DNA of 64,000 bases, from positions 34,124,284 through 34,188,283 of the forward strand of contig NC_089857.1 in NCBI RefSeq assembly GCF_036373705.1, in the 5' to 3' direction. Of the stretch, positions 37,301-63,653 are shown piece by piece (within the stretch, counting starts at the first letter, position 1; every line of letters starts with the position of its first letter). The stretch is from Amia ocellicauda. Its lineage: Eukaryota; Chordata; Actinopteri; Amiiformes; Amiidae. The notes under the pieces are model-generated. The model saw nothing but the letters and a program-made list of their open reading frames with translations, was not told the origin of the DNA and ran no database searches. The translations under genes and the position numbers were made by a program.

Positions 37301-40300
37301 GAGAAACCATCTGATGGGATAAGGGGGCCCAGGGAGTGAGTGTAGAGAGAGAACAGGAGGGGACCCAGGACAGAGCCTTGGGGTACGCCTGTGAGGAGAG
37401 GTTGGGGGGTGGATGAGGAACCTCGCCATGTCACTTGATGGGTCAGGTATATATCTGATTTGATATAAGCCTAGCCGTACAGACTGTACTCTCTTCTTGC
37501 AGTGGAACTTCCCTTTGGTGATGTTTGTGTGGAAGATCGCTCCTGCTCTGTGCTGTGGTAACACAGTGGTTCTCAAGCCTGCCGAGCAAACTCCACTCAC
37601 CGCCCTCTACATGGGAGCATTAATTAAAGAGGTGAGGGGAAAGGAATAAAGAAATAAAATATCATCTAGACTGGCATCAAATGTCTATGTTTACTAATAA
37701 AATGATATGGATTAGTCAAATTATCTGTCAGTGGAATTCATGATGATGGAATGAAGGTGAATGCAACTCTCATGACTAAAAACAGAAATGCTAGTAATAC
37801 TGGTAACAGTATTCTCACCATTGAACAATACCAATTATTGATTGAAATTGATTAACACATTTTTTTGTTCTAACGATTTTCCAGTTGCTGTGTCTTAATT
37901 TATTACCTTATCAGTCCAATGCTTACTCTGAAATGTAGACAATCAAAATGAAATGGGATTGTCCTCACTTGTGTTAACTGTGTTTGAATGCAGGCTGGTT
38001 TCCCTCAAGGTGTAGTAAACATTATACCAGGCTTCGGACCTACAGCAGGAGCAGTAATAGCAAACCACATGGAAATAGACAAAGTGGCATTTACTGGATC
38101 AACTGAGGTACAGAATTAAACTTGATCTCCTTTTTTAACTTTCTCAAGCACTTCCAAAGTTCTATTGCTAATTGAATTGACAAACAGTGAAAGTATTAAT
38201 TTTAGCTCAATACTATTCAGCTTCTCGTAATATACACTCACCTAAAGGATTATTAGGAACACCATACTAATACTGTGTTTGACCCCCTTTCGCCTTCAGA
38301 ACTGCCTTAATTCTACGTGGCATTGATTCAACAAGGTGCTGAAAGCATTCTTTAGAAATGTTGGCCCATATTGATAGGATAGCATCTTGCAGTTGATGGA
38401 GATTTGTGGGATGCACATCCAGGGCACGAAGCTCCCGTTCCACCACATCCCAAAGATGCTCTATTGGGTTGAGATCTGGTGACTGTGGGGGCCAGTTTAG
38501 TACAGTGAACTCATTGTCATGTTCAAGAAACCAATTTGAAATGATTCGACCTTTGTGACATGGTGCATTATCCTGCTGGAAGTAGCCATCAGAGGATGGG
38601 TACATGGTGGTCATAAAGGGATGGACATGGTCAGAAACAATGCTCAGGTAGGCCGTGGCATTTAAACGATGCCCAATTGGCACTAAGGTGCCTAAAATGT
38701 GCCAAGAAAACATCCCCCACACCATTATACCGCCACCACCAGCCTGCACAGTGGTAACAAGGCATGATGGATCCATGTTCTCATTCTGTTTACACCAAAT
38801 TCTGACTCTACCATCTGAATGTCTCAACAGAAATCGAGACTCATCAGACCAGGCAACATTTTTCCAGTCTTCAACTGTCCAATTTTGGTGAGCTTGTGCA
38901 AATTGTAGCCTCTTTTTCCTATTTGTAGTGGAGATGAGTGGTACCCGGTGGGGTCTTCTGCTGTTGTAGCCCATCCGCCTCAAGGTTGTACGTGTTGTGG
39001 CTTCACAAATGCTTTGCTGAATACCTCGGTTGTAACGAATGGTTATTTCAGTCAAATTTGCTCTTCTATCAGCTTGAATCAGTCGGCCCATTCTCCTCTG
39101 ACCTCTAGCATCAACAAGGCATTTTTGCCCACAGGACTGCCGCATACTGGATGTTTTTCCCTTTTCACACCATTCTTTGTAAACCCTAGAAATGGTTGTG
39201 CGTGAAAATCCCAGTAACTGAGCAGATTGTGAAATACTCAGACCGGCCCGTCTGGCACCAACAACCATGCCACGCTCAAAATTGCTTAAATCACCTTTCT
39301 TTCCCATTCAGACATTCAGTTTGGAGTTCAGGAGATTGTCTTGACCAGGACCACACCCCTAAATGCATTGAAGCAACTGCCATGTGATTGGTTGGTTAGA
39401 TAATTGCATTAATGAGAAATTGAACAGGTGTTCCTAATAATCCTTTAGGTGAGTGTATGTGAGATGTTCCAGTAACTTCAACAAAGAAGCATCCCAGTGT
39501 TTGTTTGTTAGCAGCACTGGGAAAGTATCTCTGCCTGTGGCAATTTTCTGATCCTGTTGATTTGATTTCGAAAAGTGGTGATTTATTGATCCTCATGTAA
39601 ATGTTGACATATTTTTCTTTGTATGTGCCAAATACCAATGTGCATATTTGGCACAGCCCTTCAAAAGCAAGTACAATATTTAACTCTGTAACTACTAGAG
39701 GCAAGATACAATTATAGTAATGTTATATTCATAAACAAGTTTCCATAAGCATTATTATAATTATTATTATACTTTACATGTTGTTTATTATATCTACTTT
39801 GTAGGTTGGAAAATTAATTAAAAAAGCTGCTGGTAACAGTAACCTTAAACGAGTGACATTGGAACTGGGAGGCAAGAATCCAAACATTGTTTTTGCAGAT
39901 TCTGACTGTAAGTTATTATTATTAACATTAGTATTATTATTATTATTATTATTTATCTTTATGTTGTCAATAAATCCATACTTTCACTTTGGTTGAGGGA
40001 ATACACTACCGGTCACCTCCATTTTTCCAGTTTTCATTGAAATTTACGCAGTTTAATTTCTCAATGGACTCTGAAATCTCGGCTTTCTAATGATGTGAAG
40101 CATTCTCTGATGTGAAAAATGTGTTTTGTATTCTGAAATGGGGGGGTTGGGGGATACTCGGTCTGAGTAGTAATACAACATTTCAGAAAATATTGACAAT
40201 TAATAATTATGACATATTCTGGAACCAGACAGTCTACTGATCAAAACAAGACCATTCACGTTTTGGAAGAAGCAACACACACCCGTGGAGAGCTCAAAAT

Positions 40301-43300
40301 GTCAAGATGGAAAACTGTTTACAGTGTACTAATACACAATGATTTTACATAATTGGATCTGTGTTTGATAGTTTGATATATACTGGTTGTTCTGAACAAA
40401 ACAAGCCTATTTACAAAGAAGTCCAATAGAAACTGAGTGATCTGTGACCGCCTGAATGAGAACCCCACCCCCGTAGCAGACTGCCCGTTTACCCCCAGGG
40501 CTCTGAATGATGGCGGGTGACATGGAAACTGTAAATCGGATGTGTTTGAAAATGAAATGCGCTGGTAGCCAAGAGAATAAGCTTTCAGACAATGTGCACA
40601 TTGTAGGAATACAGTGTAACTTCTATGCATAGGAGCTGCGCGTAACACTGCCAAATAATGCTTAGAGGGTGTAGTAACAGTATATAACTCTGAAATGTAC
40701 ATTATTTTTCAACTTTTTTTTAACCTCTGGCAGTTTATCGCTTACCTTTGTACCATTTCAGGCTATTCACTGGACTTGAACTGCTTAAATTTCAATACAA
40801 ACTGGAAAAATTGGGGTGTTCTAAAACTTTTGACCAGTAGTGTATCTGCCTTGCTTTAGTACAGGAAGAAATATTGATAATGCAAGAAGCTTTTGCTCAA
40901 AATTGATTTTGTGTTTAGGTCACACTGGAGTTACTAGTACAGTGTTGTTTTATTGTGGGGAGGTGAATTTGATTAAGTGTGTAATAAATATAAAAGAAGC
41001 TTTGTTAGAATTGCTTTGGGCTGAACTTGTGTGTGTTTTTTCTGTTTATGCAGTGGAGCATGCAGTCGAACAGGCCCACCACGGTCTGTTCTTCAATCAG
41101 GGCCAGTGCTGCCTAGCAGGATCCAGGGTTTTTGTAGAGGAGCCAATTTACGAGGAATTTGTACGTAAGAGTGTGGAGAGGGCCAAGAAGCGTATACTGG
41201 GAAACCCTTTAATCCCTGGAGTGGATCAGGGGCCTCAGGTACTGTGTTTCATTTGGGTCATAGCACACGCATAAATAAATCTTCCATCTCCTCGTGTCTT
41301 GACTCTGCCATTAAACCAAACTTGGCTCCATCTGTCCATTTGAAATTCAAAGTGGTGTTGATTGCAGCTTTATGTTTGTGTACTCAGTGGAAATCTCTAC
41401 TGAGGATTGAGGTAGGTTTGGAATTTGCAGACAAATCAAAGTTTTGTTTAAATCCAGGCTTAAATATATATTTAGCACAGATGTGAGAATAGATGCAAAG
41501 ATAATGGGAAATCATTACAGTGGAGGAAATCCTTTTTTTAAAGAAAGGGGGACAAAACTGTGAAATGAGCTGAACTGTCACACGGTGCTGTTTCCAGATT
41601 GACAAAAAGCAGTTCGACAGAATCCTGGAGCTGATTGAAAGTGGGAAGAAGGAGGGGGCCACGCTAGAATGTGGGGGATCCTCCTGGGGAGAGCGGGGCT
41701 TCTTCATTCAGCCAACGGTTTTCTCCAATGTAACCGATGACATGCGCATTGCCAAAGAAGAGGTAAATACATTTTCATCTTCACTTTAAACTTTATTCTG
41801 CCTCATTATGAGGTTTCAGAGACATAACTGAGTAGTATTTTATTTGATAAATAATCACCTTGTATTGTTCCCATCTTGTTCCCAAGTATTTGGGATTTCC
41901 AAATGCACAATCAGTTTAGCTTACCACAACAATATTCTGTCTTAGAGCCATGGCTTTTGGTCTCACTGCGTCTGTATTGTTTACTTCTACAGATATTTGG
42001 GCCCGTTCAGCAAATCATGAAGTTTAAAACCATAGATGAAGTTATTAAGAGAGCCAATGACACCCATTATGGTCTGGTTGCAGGAGTTTTTACCCAGAAT
42101 CTGAACAAAGCACTCACCATTGCATCAGCCCTTCAAGCTGGAACTGTGTGGTAAGAAAAAACTGTGCATTCTGTGAAGAACCTGAATTACAGCCAGCAGG
42201 AAAATTGCAACATAGACCACTGAGTTACACCATAATCTTGGATCCAGCCTGAGGTTTGGTGCAACCCAAGTGAAACCGCTAAAGTGGTCTGTTGTACACC
42301 CTACCCCAGTGTATCGTATACATGAACCAATTAACCAGTCAGCAAGATCCAAATGGTGGTTTTTGGTTTGGTCCTTTTGCTTTGGTATACAATTCTAAGT
42401 GTAACAGCTTTTTCATCCATCCCAAGAAATATCTTAAAACGGAAAACAAAATGTATTGCACAAGAGAAAAAGAAACCTGACCGTTCAATATCTAATACCC
42501 TTTAATCTTTCAAGTTCACACATGATAGAAAATCATGCAGTGATGTCAGAACTTGCTGAAGATCTGATGGCCTACTGCTGTGCTGTTGGCATAGTTTAAT
42601 GTAATAAGGGAAGAAAATAGGGGATCCTTTAGTTATGCACCATGGAAAATTGATTTTTTATGTATTAGCAGTGTTGGCAAAAACTCCTTGTTTCGCTGAG
42701 CCCATCATCCCACAGGGATCTCCAATAACTCAGGAGCTTCGGCTTCTTAATGTCATATTTAATACACATCACAATACTGAGACTGCCCTCCTGACACTTC
42801 GTAATTACATATCTCACAAGTACTTGACAACATCTGTACTGTCATATTAGTGCAGCCCGATTCCTCTGTGGCGGTTGACACAGCCGATTCCCAACGTCTG
42901 TTGTCTTCTTTGAAGTGAAGTTTCTTATAACTAGCAGAGCGTTAAGTTAAATCCAGAAAATCGGGTCCAATTTAGCTATTGAATGCGGTACACTGGGAAA
43001 GCATATTAGTATATGTGTGGTGTAACACAGGTGTCAATCTCAAGATCACATACAGCTTGTTTAACTCATTTCAGTGGTGTGTTTTTGATTATGCAAAAGT
43101 ATGTAAAAGAGTATTCGTGTTCTAAAATTGGCATCCACAAAGAATTAGGAATATTGGTGGTTGACTGCACAGCACTTTTACACAGTCAGTGTTAGTGTGT
43201 CAGCTCAAAGGGTGTCACAGGGAACGGAATAGAACAATACAATACATCATCCTATTTGGTCAGCGTGATTCGCTTTAAACTGAAGCTCTGTTATTACGGA

Positions 43301-44024
43301 TCAACATTAAATCATAGATATTAATAATGTGCTCCACTTCTCAGTCGTTGTTTAACATTTGTCTGTGTTGTTTTTTGCTTTGTAGGGTTAATTGCTACAA
43401 TGCAATGAGTTCTCAGAGTCCTTTTGGAGGCTTTAAAATGTCTGGAAATGGAAGAGAAATGTGAGTATTTGATATCAGGGAAGCTTACATTATTATACTG
43501 TGTGTTGTCCTTTGCTAGTTATTAAAATACTAAGTACATACTAAATACTATGAAATACAATGTATCCTGTTTAAAAGTGACATGTGCATTTTGTGATATC
43601 CAAATTAGGCCTGCTGTGGCAAATCCCATTTTTGTTTTAGTTTTTTTTCTTGTTATTTTTCTTAGTTATTGCCCATTAACTATTTGTTATTGAACCAGCA
43701 TCTACAAGAAACTAAATACGAACACTCTTGAATAAATGTTATTTTTTAATTAAAGTATCAGTAAAGAACAGATGGTTGGAAACAGCACATGTACTGTTAA
43801 ATAATGCAATGCTCTAAATAATTTAATATGATGCTTTCTTGGTTACAAATCATGTCATACTTTATGGTAAAAATTGGAAGTGCATTTACTGCTTAAAAGG
43901 CAATCTGTTGAAACATTTAGTGATTTATTTGTTCTGTGTTTCTACCTATAGGGGAGAATATGGTCTGCATGAGTATACTGAGATAAAGACTGTTACAATC
44001 AAAATTTCCCACAAGAACTCCTAA
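28363..44024 (+). CDS. aldh1a1: Retinaldehyde dehydrogenase 1, aldh1a1-like, complete
   Basis: Thirteen exons join in frame to 516 aa: 28363-28473, 31136-31240, 34764-34904, 35352-35481, 35634-35695, 37503-37631, 37994-38107, 39805-39907, 41054-41238, 41598-41762, 41993-42150, 43386-43460 and 43952-44024. All introns are GT-AG. The enzyme oxidises retinaldehyde to retinoic acid with NAD+ in the cytosol as a tetramer. Visible landmarks are WNFP with Asn185, GSTEVG (cofactor fold), the general base Glu284 in LELGG, the nucleophile Cys318 in GQCC, and [11 protein letters not shown]. The last motif and the ILGNPLxPGVxQGPQ stretch match ALDH1A1 better than 1A2 or 1A3. The N-terminus is about 15 aa longer than human ALDH1A1. 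The linked P450 and TMC genes match human 9q21. The start has A at -3. No lesion was seen, so it should be functional. Confidence 0.92.
28474..31135 (+). other. aldh1a1 intron 1
   Basis: 2662-base intron with no supported gene. A stretch near 30630-30680 (GGCTCCCAAGTGGCGTGGTA) resembles the tRNA-derived head of fish SINEs, but no convincing B box or tail follows, so it is noted only as a possible SINE remnant. Confidence 0.4.
31766..32779 (-). CDS. Tc1-like transposase, family A, intact frame
   Basis: The 337-aa frame starts MAKTKELS with a strong Kozak context (CCACCATGG). The open frame extends 28 codons further upstream, but that stretch lies over the hairpin and the TATA box and is probably untranslated. 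The N-terminus is a paired-like helix-turn-helix DNA-binding region (aa 1-120). The catalytic core shows the DD34E triad: Asp in WSDETKF, Asp in [11 protein letters not shown] and Glu in [11 protein letters not shown]. It would cut and paste the element at TA sites. No stop or frameshift was seen; activity is not proven. Confidence 0.9.
   Translation of the reverse strand: MAKTKELSKDVRDKIVDLHKAGMGYKTIAKQLGEKVTTVGVIIRKWKKHKITVSLPQSGAPCKISPRGVSMIMRTVRNQPRTTREDLVNDLKAAGTIVTKKTIGNTLRSEGLKFCSTRKVPLLKKAHVQAHLKFANEHLNDSEENWVKVLWSDETKFELFGINSTRRVWRRRNDPKNTIPTVKHGGGNIMLWGCYSAKGTGQLHRIKGTMDGAMYRQIFGENLLPSARALKMGCGWVFQHDNDPKHTAKATKEWLKKKHIKVLEWPSQSPDLNPIENLWRELKVRVAKRQPCNLNDLERICKEEWDKIPPEMCANLVANYKKRLTSVIANNGFATKY
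32822..32918. promoter_or_regulatory. Hairpin with TATA boxes at the transposase 5' side
   Basis: A 44-base arm (32822-32865) is followed after a 9-base loop by its exact reverse complement (32875-32918). Each arm carries TATAAAAG in outward orientation. On the minus strand one lies about 50 bases before the transposase ATG. The palindrome thus gives a possible two-way promoter; function is inferred. Confidence 0.6.
33147..34763 (+). other. aldh1a1 intron 2, remainder
   Basis: No exon on either strand. A segment at about 34324-34450 (for example CTGTCCATTAATAACTAAG) looks like part of a dispersed fish repeat, but I cannot name it with confidence. Confidence 0.4.
36083..37440 (-). mobile_element. 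L2-type LINE, 3' part, inactive
   Basis: On the minus strand 37434-37087 encodes reverse transcriptase motifs [13 protein letters not shown] and the catalytic box YADDAQIF. Downstream, in shifted frames, comes the typical L2 C-terminal stretch [16 protein letters not shown], then a 3' untranslated part. It ends near 36083-36120 in the tail that reads on the plus strand CTTAGCAGACGCCCTTATCC, shared by L2 LINEs and V-SINEs. The 5' part is missing and frameshifts break the ORF. It fills most of aldh1a1 intron 5, antisense to the gene. Confidence 0.85.
38235..39455 (-). mobile_element. Complete Tc1-like transposon, family B copy 1
   Basis: A 1221-base element in aldh1a1 intron 7, flanked by TA (38233-38234 and 39456-39457). 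The inverted ends begin CACTCACCTAAAGGATTATT. It is antisense to aldh1a1 and unrelated in sequence to family A. Both ends and the single transposase frame are intact. Confidence 0.92.
38267..39307 (-). CDS. Tc1-like transposase, family B, intact frame
   Basis: The 346-aa protein starts [13 protein letters not shown]. The N-terminal helix-turn-helix region includes [19 protein letters not shown]. The catalytic core has Asp in WSDESRF, Asp in [11 protein letters not shown] and Glu in [12 protein letters not shown], forming a DD34E triad. It ends in a KAKGGQTQY-type tail. The start codon is the first ATG after the short inverted end. The frame has no stop, unlike its sister copy at 50.3-51.3 kb. 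Confidence 0.9.
   Translation of the reverse strand: MGKKGDLSNFERGMVVGARRAGLSISQSAQLLGFSRTTISRVYKEWCEKGKTSSMRQSCGQKCLVDARGQRRMGRLIQADRRANLTEITIRYNRGIQQSICEATTRTTLRRMGYNSRRPHRVPLISTTNRKKRLQFAQAHQNWTVEDWKNVAWSDESRFLLRHSDGRVRIWCKQNENMDPSCLVTTVQAGGGGIMVWGMFSWHILGTLVPIGHRLNATAYLSIVSDHVHPFMTTMYPSSDGYFQQDNAPCHKGRIISNWFLEHDNEFTVLNWPPQSPDLNPIEHLWDVVERELRALDVHPTNLHQLQDAILSIWANISKECFQHLVESMPRRIKAVLKAKGGQTQY
40004..40842. mobile_element. 839-bp non-autonomous TA-flanked element
   Basis: Starts CACTACCGGTCA and ends TGACCAGTAGTG, bounded by TA on each side (40002-40003, 40843-40844). The inverted similarity extends about 80 bases inward (TTTTTCCAGTTT, TTGAAATTTA). The interior has no transposase motif; the open stretch at 40319-40702 on the minus strand resembles nothing I know. 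It is most likely a Tc1/mariner-type MITE and fills most of aldh1a1 intron 8. Confidence 0.7.
42151..43385 (+). other. aldh1a1 intron 11
   Basis: 1235-base intron between the exon ending in AGTVW and the exon encoding VNCYNAMSS. No exon, RNA gene or named repeat recognised. Confidence 0.6.
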
Positions 44025-44700
44025 ATAAGAGATTGCAGTAATCCAAGAAGAAGACCAAGCATGCAGACATACAGTATCGCACCAGTGGCTTATTTGGTTA
44101 TTATTGTAGCTTAAACATTAAATGTGATTGTTATTACTATTACTATTACTATTACTGTTATTATTACTATTACTATTATCATTAATGATGATAATAACAA
44201 TACTAAAAACATTATTATTGTTGTTGTTATTATCATCATCAATAATAATACTAATAATTGGAATGTAAAGACTAGAAAAGCAACAGAAGCATGCTGTTTT
44301 CTGTCCTTTCAAGGGATTCAGTCCAAACCTGTTCAGTCTAGATACATTTCTCAGACAGATATGGATTTTGTTAGGATACCCTGACTCCCTGAGGACTCCT
44401 TATTGTAATAATTTCACAGTTAATAGTTCTTGCCTAAATCATTTGTGTTTGTTATTGTACAATCCCTCGAAACATCAATAAAACACTTTCATTTAAACAA
44501 CTAGCAGTGTGTATTATAACCAAAGAGAACAACAAACAAGCTAATGTGACAATAAATTATTTTTGTGTCCATAAAGACATGTTGGTCACCCTTTTCAAAA
44601 TATCTGAATGTATGCAAAATATAGGCATAATTTTCATTGTATTTGTAATGTGCAAACAAAATAAACTATCCCTTTCATTTGCATTTTGATGTCACAAAAT
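44025..44700 (+). other. aldh1a1 3' untranslated region and poly(A) signals
   Basis: Follows the stop codon at 44022-44024. AATAAA hexamers lie at 44477-44482 and 44660-44665; either could end the transcript. The interval contains an ATT/ACT trinucleotide-rich tract (about 44125-44255). No other gene seen. Confidence 0.5.
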
Positions 44701-44715
44701 TAATTCCCACATGAA

Positions 44716-44765
44716 CATTTATTATTTATTTCTTAGCAGACACCCTTAGATATTTAGAAAACGGA
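44716..44765 (-). repeat. Solitary L2/V-SINE tail fragment
   Basis: TTTATTTCTTAGCAGACACC repeats the tail seen at the 3' end of the L2 element at 36.1 kb, in the same orientation, with no LINE coding sequence next to it. Confidence 0.55.
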
Positions 44766-45569
44766 CAGAGAGATGATTTAAAAAATATGCTTCAAAGTAG
44801 AGTACTTTTTGAACTATCATACACTTTTCCCTCTGAAGTCATGATGGAAAATTAAAATTGAATTGTCAGTTTCTAATGTCAAGTGTGTTAAATGTTTCAT
44901 TTATTGCCTGACGCTGTATTAAAAATGACACAATTCAAATTTTATTAACTTACTACAGCAGCTTGTTTCCATTTGGGTATAGGGAAGGTTGAAAGGTTTG
45001 GTATTGGCAATCATTGTTTTTGTGTTCAAGATGGAGAACATAGTAGAGTGATTAGAAACCTGACAACTGTGATAAGAAGTATGGGATGTTGGATACTGTA
45101 TGTAAAACTATACAGCAATTAGGATTTATTACAAAAAACCAAAGCAAGGAGAAGTGATATAATGCAGAAAGCAACAGAGTATATAAAAATAAATAATTAC
45201 TGGACATTAAGTAATGCTTTTATGCGTTAACAAGCACTGAAGGAAATATAGATGCTTTATACATTAATTTGTCATGTGATTATCTAATGTAACTGAAAAC
45301 AGTGAAGAAGGTGCTTGGAAAAAAACTGCATAGGTAATACATAATCTAAGGAGCAACAATATTCAATAAATCAGTGACAAATACAGGGGAGGGTTGGTGG
45401 GCGAGGACTGGAATTTGTTCTTTTTCTTGTTCTTGATATTTACAGTGCCCTGCTTTTCAGTTCACATATGAGAAGAAGCAGCACCAGGAACAAGTCTGTT
45501 GCTTCTAAAAATGCAATAAAACTCCGGTGAAGAGTCCTAATGTCCAAGGGAATATTAGAGGTGCAAGTA

Positions 45570-60636
<15,067 letters not shown>

Positions 60637-61280
60637 GTTTGAATAAGTTTATGAAATGCAACTTAATAGGTTCTTATTTGGTCCCTTTTCAATTTGGGAT
60701 TCAAGTTGTAGCAAATAGTCACCTTTGCTACGGGATAAAATGACAGTGAGAAGCGCGGGGCACAGGAGCTGCAGTCCAGCTGTCTCCATGACAACTGCAC
60801 ATGAGAGTACACAACATGTGATCCTGTAACAGCAGCGCAAGCCACAAATAAAGTTAATATTACTGATTTCATGAGTATCACAATAATTGCATATTCATAT
60901 TCTGAATAAACATCCTCAGATTAAATAAATACATTGGCACTATTGTTTTCTTGTGTCAATTCAGGCTCATCACACTGTTAAAGAAATAAACTCGTACCGT
61001 GACCAAGAGCTGGGAATACAAATACAGAACTATATCCCTAATACTGCAGATTTTCTTTCAGGTTAAATTGTGAATAAACATTGAATAACTACATCAACTG
61101 CTTTTTAGTGTTATTCTATAAATGAACAATATAGAATATCACAAAAATGCTGTACAAAAGACTATCATCATTATTATACAGTATATTTTTATGGCTCACG
61201 GAGAGTATCAAGCGGCTCATATATGTAATTATAATAGACAAACCACTAACATTATTAAATACAATAATACAAATAGATGC

Positions 61281-61320
<40 letters not shown>

Positions 61321-63062
61321 AATACAAGTCAGAATTGAGCACTACAGTGTTTCTGGTAACAATTTATTCCTTGATGTTATTAACTGGATATGTGACACCC
61401 AAGCGTATAGTCCAAGAGTCTGGTCATGAAGATTTAATGAAGGCTTAAGTTACTGTGTGTAAAAAACATTAAACCAAATGTTATTTGTATTTTATTAAGG
61501 AGCTATTTAATTAAACTACAACATTATTTGTATCCTTGCTGGAATTGTTAGAAGAAAAAAGGGAACATAAAAATAAATACAGACCACAAAACAATTTAAA
61601 ACAACTCACAAACCTTAAAAGCAACATACTCACAAGGCCTGCTCATAGAAATCAACACGACAATTGAACTTGGTTTGCCTTGAACCAGGTGACCCTCATT
61701 GAATAATGTAAAGGAACACAAGTCATTCCCCTGCTTCTCAGATGAACAGCTGCACTATGTACAATTATTCATTTTATAACGTGTTGCTGCTTTCACAAGT
61801 TTGATAGGGCTGGTTCAATTCTGTTTAGCATAATCTGAAAACCATCATTCTTACATAAAAGCACAAATACCAAATACTTACATGTTATTAGATAGAATGC
61901 TTTCCAGAGGTATATTTCTTTTCAGAATATATATCTAATGTACTAAGATTTCAAACTCGTATTGGTCTAATAGCGAAAGAGACGTACATTTAATCGGTAT
62001 GATATTCTCATATATTGATCAGTAACAAGGATAAATGAATGCTCCAGCAGGAAACATTCGACATCTTGCTTTTTCTACGTATACATTTTTTAAACAGGCT
62101 GACTGATATTAAAATGTCACATGAATTAAATGCATATTCAAATTCCTACACATTTCATATAAATCAAAAACAACAAAAGCCATTTACTAGCATAATTAAT
62201 AATAGCTATGAATTCAAATAAGTTCATTTTGTGAGATTTTGGTATCAAGAAAAACAAATGTACATGCAATTATTGCAATTGATTTAAAACTAATCTTAAA
62301 CACAAAACTGCATATTACTTAAAAATGGATGTGATATACACTGAACACAGAAGAAATAACATAGACCTGCCTAGGACTCAAATGACAGAAAATAAATTAT
62401 TAATGGTCTCAGTGTATAAATCTTTCATTTGTATTTAAATGTTAATGTTACTATCTGGACAATGCAATTTTATCACTAGAAAAGCAAGAGTGAATAATTA
62501 GACCTTTATGGTCATGTGAGATATGTTTATGCAATAAGAGAAGGCTTCTATAAACAGCATACTGTTTTCCCATAAAAAAGTGCATACATAAAATAAAAAT
62601 AGTACATGGAAGCTTTAATTGTGAAATATTTATTCTGAGAGATAAATAAAAAGTAACATTTCCAATAAATAAAAACAGTATTGAAATTATAACATTCATT
62701 GTTTCCTGAGTGCCTTGTTGATAGGGAAAGTAGGAGAAGAGTGTTTGAAATCTTCATAATATATTCAATAAAATAAACAATATAAATATTTAACATTAAC
62801 ATTGATCAACAGCGACAACTATTGAAAACAAATTTTAGAAAATTGATTTTTGTATCTGTAACTTGTAATTCAACTCTTTTATAAAATGTTCATCAATTGC
62901 ATTGGGTTCTCTTTCTTGTAAATTAAGAGACTTCAGTGAAGCATAACATCTCCATGGAAAGTTCTGGAATAACTATAAAAGCTTTTTCGCTTTTTTAAAG
63001 TGCACTGTAATATTTAAGGTTCAAATCACTGATACAATCCGTCAAAAATGTACACAGCCAGT
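60637..63062. other. Spacer between the two tandem TMC genes
   Basis: 2.4 kb without a recognisable exon. It must contain the promoter and 5' UTR of the tmc2-like gene and the 3' UTR of the next TMC gene. An AAT array lies at 61281-61319. A TATA box was not identified. Confidence 0.5.
61281..61319. repeat. (AAT)n microsatellite
   Basis: Uninterrupted AAT array of about 39 bases. Confidence 0.9.
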
Positions 63063-63653
63063 TCAGTACCGGTAAGGATTTGGACCCCTCTGTGGTCGTG
63101 GTACTGGATGCCGTGAGTATCCAGGTAAATACCCAGGCATTCCTGGAGCCCTCGGGCCTGGGGGGCGAGTCACAGTGATTCTAGGAGGTGGGAGCCCCCC
63201 GGGATGTACTACCCCTCCGTTTGAAGGGCACTGTTGTCCAGGGTTCTGCCCGCTACTGGACATCTCTCCTTCTCTGCTTCCTGCTTTCATATCGGCTTGA
63301 ACAGAGAAATGATAACAAACATCAGCACCAATACAGCATTTAAACTGAAAAAAAAAAGTTTATCTTTAGGTTTTGATAACACAGCTTCAATCACATGTCA
63401 CTTATTATATTGAAAGTGATTTTCACTATGAAGCCCTGACTTTGTTTTTTCTGCTAAAATGGCTAATGGCCCTGTTTTGTTATGACTTATGGCATAACAG
63501 CAGACAAAGATGACCCTATCGCCTACCTTTCGTGTTATTTTGTCTTGTGCTGTTATCCTGTGTGGACTGAGCAACAGCATTTTTGGCTTCCTCCAAGTCA
63601 CTTGCTGCTTTTAAAGCTGCCTTTTTGTTTTTCTTTTTATTCTCCTCATTTTG
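63063..63653 (-). CDS. Second TMC family gene, last two exons (partial)
   Basis: Two exons join in phase: 63653-63527 (127 bases) and 63295-63063 (ending in TGA). The first is the same length and phase as the penultimate exon of the neighbouring tmc2-like gene and begins alike (QNEENKKKNKK here, QRDEEKNRRNNK there). The last exon shares PRIxVTRPPGPRxPG with the neighbour's last exon. These C-terminal cytosolic parts are otherwise diverged, so the pair is not recent. The transmembrane part lies beyond the right edge. The Lys/Ala-rich stretch KKNKKAALKAAS also resembles the C-terminus of TMC1, so this may be tmc1 or a second tmc2. Confidence 0.75.

Noticed and set aside
36525-37314. Plus-strand open frames across the L2 element
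   Set aside because: They are antisense to recognisable reverse transcriptase and C-terminal L2 sequence.
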